Assembly: GCA_044356825.1 (NCBI GenBank)
Contig: JBIKVM010000197.1
Span: 1-5,490 of the forward strand
Length of the DNA: 5,490 bases
Direction: 5' to 3'
DNA from: JAUREX01 sp044356825
Lineage (GTDB): Bacteria; Pseudomonadota; Alphaproteobacteria; Rhodobacterales; Rhodobacteraceae
Position 1 is the stretch's first letter. Each line of letters begins with the position of its first letter. A program made the translations under genes and the position numbers. The notes under the pieces were generated by a model that was given only the letters and a program-made list of their open reading frames with translations, did no database searches and had not been told where the DNA came from. Below are positions 5,056 through 5,490 of this stretch, one piece after another.

Positions 5056-5490
5056 ATGCACAGACCCGACGCCCCAGACGAAAGCCGGCCCAAATCGCGC
5101 CGGGTCGGTGCGCTTGCGGCCCTCGCGCCCTTTCTTGCTCCCTATCGCGCGCTGATCGCGGCGGCGGGCGTCGCGCTCGTGCTGACGGCTGGGGTCTCGC
5201 TCATCCTGCCGATCGCGGTGCGGCGGGTGGTCGATGGCTTTGGCGAGGGGGTGGAACTGCTCGACAGCTATTTCGCGGCCGCCTTGGGCATCGCGGCGCT
5301 GCTCGCGCTCGGCACAGGGTTGCGCTTCTGGCTCGTCACGCGGCTGGGCGAGCGGGTGGTGGCCGACATCCGCCGCGCGCTCTTCGACCGCATCCTCGGC
5401 CTGTCGCCTGCCTTCTACGAGCGGATGATGACGGGCGAGGTGCTGAGCCGCCTCACCACCGACACGACGCTCGTGCTCGCCGTCATCGCG
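5056..5490 (+). CDS. ABC exporter, transmembrane domain N-terminal part (3' end outside window)
   Basis: An open frame of 145 codons runs from ATG 5056 to the window end without a stop. After a charged cytoplasmic N-terminus come two likely membrane helices (about 32-54 and 72-95), then RLGERVVADIRRALFDRILGLSPAFYERMMTGEVLSRLTTDT (97-137). That last block is the typical intracellular-loop region of type I ABC exporters of the MsbA-related class, in which the permease is fused to a C-terminal ATPase. The Walker motifs would be downstream, so fusion to an ATPase is inferred. Substrate unknown; lipid or drug export is typical of the class but not shown here. The start has a modest ribosome site, GAAGG (5047-5051), 4 bp upstream. 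It lies 19 bp after sdhB with no visible terminator, so read-through from the sdh operon is possible. Confidence 0.88.
   Translation, partial: MHRPDAPDESRPKSRRVGALAALAPFLAPYRALIAAAGVALVLTAGVSLILPIAVRRVVDGFGEGVELLDSYFAAALGIAALLALGTGLRFWLVTRLGERVVADIRRALFDRILGLSPAFYERMMTGEVLSRLTTDTTLVLAVIA

Noticed and set aside
4206..5093. Minus-strand open frame of about 295 codons opposite sdhB
   Set aside because: Shadow of sdhB in GC-rich DNA; no family motif in the product, and sdhB itself is complete with all cluster cysteines.
1..5490. Search for mobile elements, CRISPR repeats, tRNA/rRNA genes, phage or defence genes
   Set aside because: No terminal inverted repeats, spaced repeat units, cloverleaf-like segments or transposase/integrase motifs were seen; nearly all bases are accounted for by housekeeping or conserved genes of uniform composition.

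Overview
The window looks like ordinary chromosomal DNA from a high-GC alphaproteobacterium, most likely a member of the Rhodobacterales (Rhodobacter/Paracoccus-like). This rests on strong GC preference at third codon positions, the style of the GyrB, SdhC and SdhD sequences, and an NnrU-family gene plus a DUF1737 gene beside sdhCDAB. The assignment comes from recognising protein families by eye, not from a database search.

All genes lie on the + strand and are tightly packed. From left to right they are: the 3' end of gyrB (1-702, cut by the window edge); an NnrU-family multi-pass membrane protein (729-1286); a 67-residue DUF1737 protein (1300-1503); a 153-bp non-coding gap with the only convincing room for a promoter (1504-1656); the complete sdhC-sdhD-sdhA-sdhB operon (1657-5036); and, 19 bp later, the 5' end of an ABC exporter with an N-terminal transmembrane domain (5056 to the window end).

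The core of the window is succinate dehydrogenase (complex II / succinate:quinone oxidoreductase). SdhA oxidises succinate at a covalently bound FAD. SdhB carries electrons through [2Fe-2S], [4Fe-4S] and [3Fe-4S] clusters. SdhC and SdhD anchor the complex in the membrane, bind heme b and form the quinone site. All cofactor-binding residues I looked for in SdhA and SdhB are present, as are the two heme-ligand histidines in SdhC and SdhD. The four genes are separated by 10, 21 and 10 bp and are almost certainly one transcript.

I found no RNA gene, insertion sequence, CRISPR array, phage gene or defence system, and no convincing undescribed system. The points most worth a second look are modest: an altered heme-propionate neighbourhood in SdhC/SdhD, the uncharacterised DUF1737 protein and NnrU-like protein attached to the sdh locus, nested repeats in front of the sdh promoter, and the recurrent fusion of stop codons with Shine-Dalgarno sequence (TGAGG).
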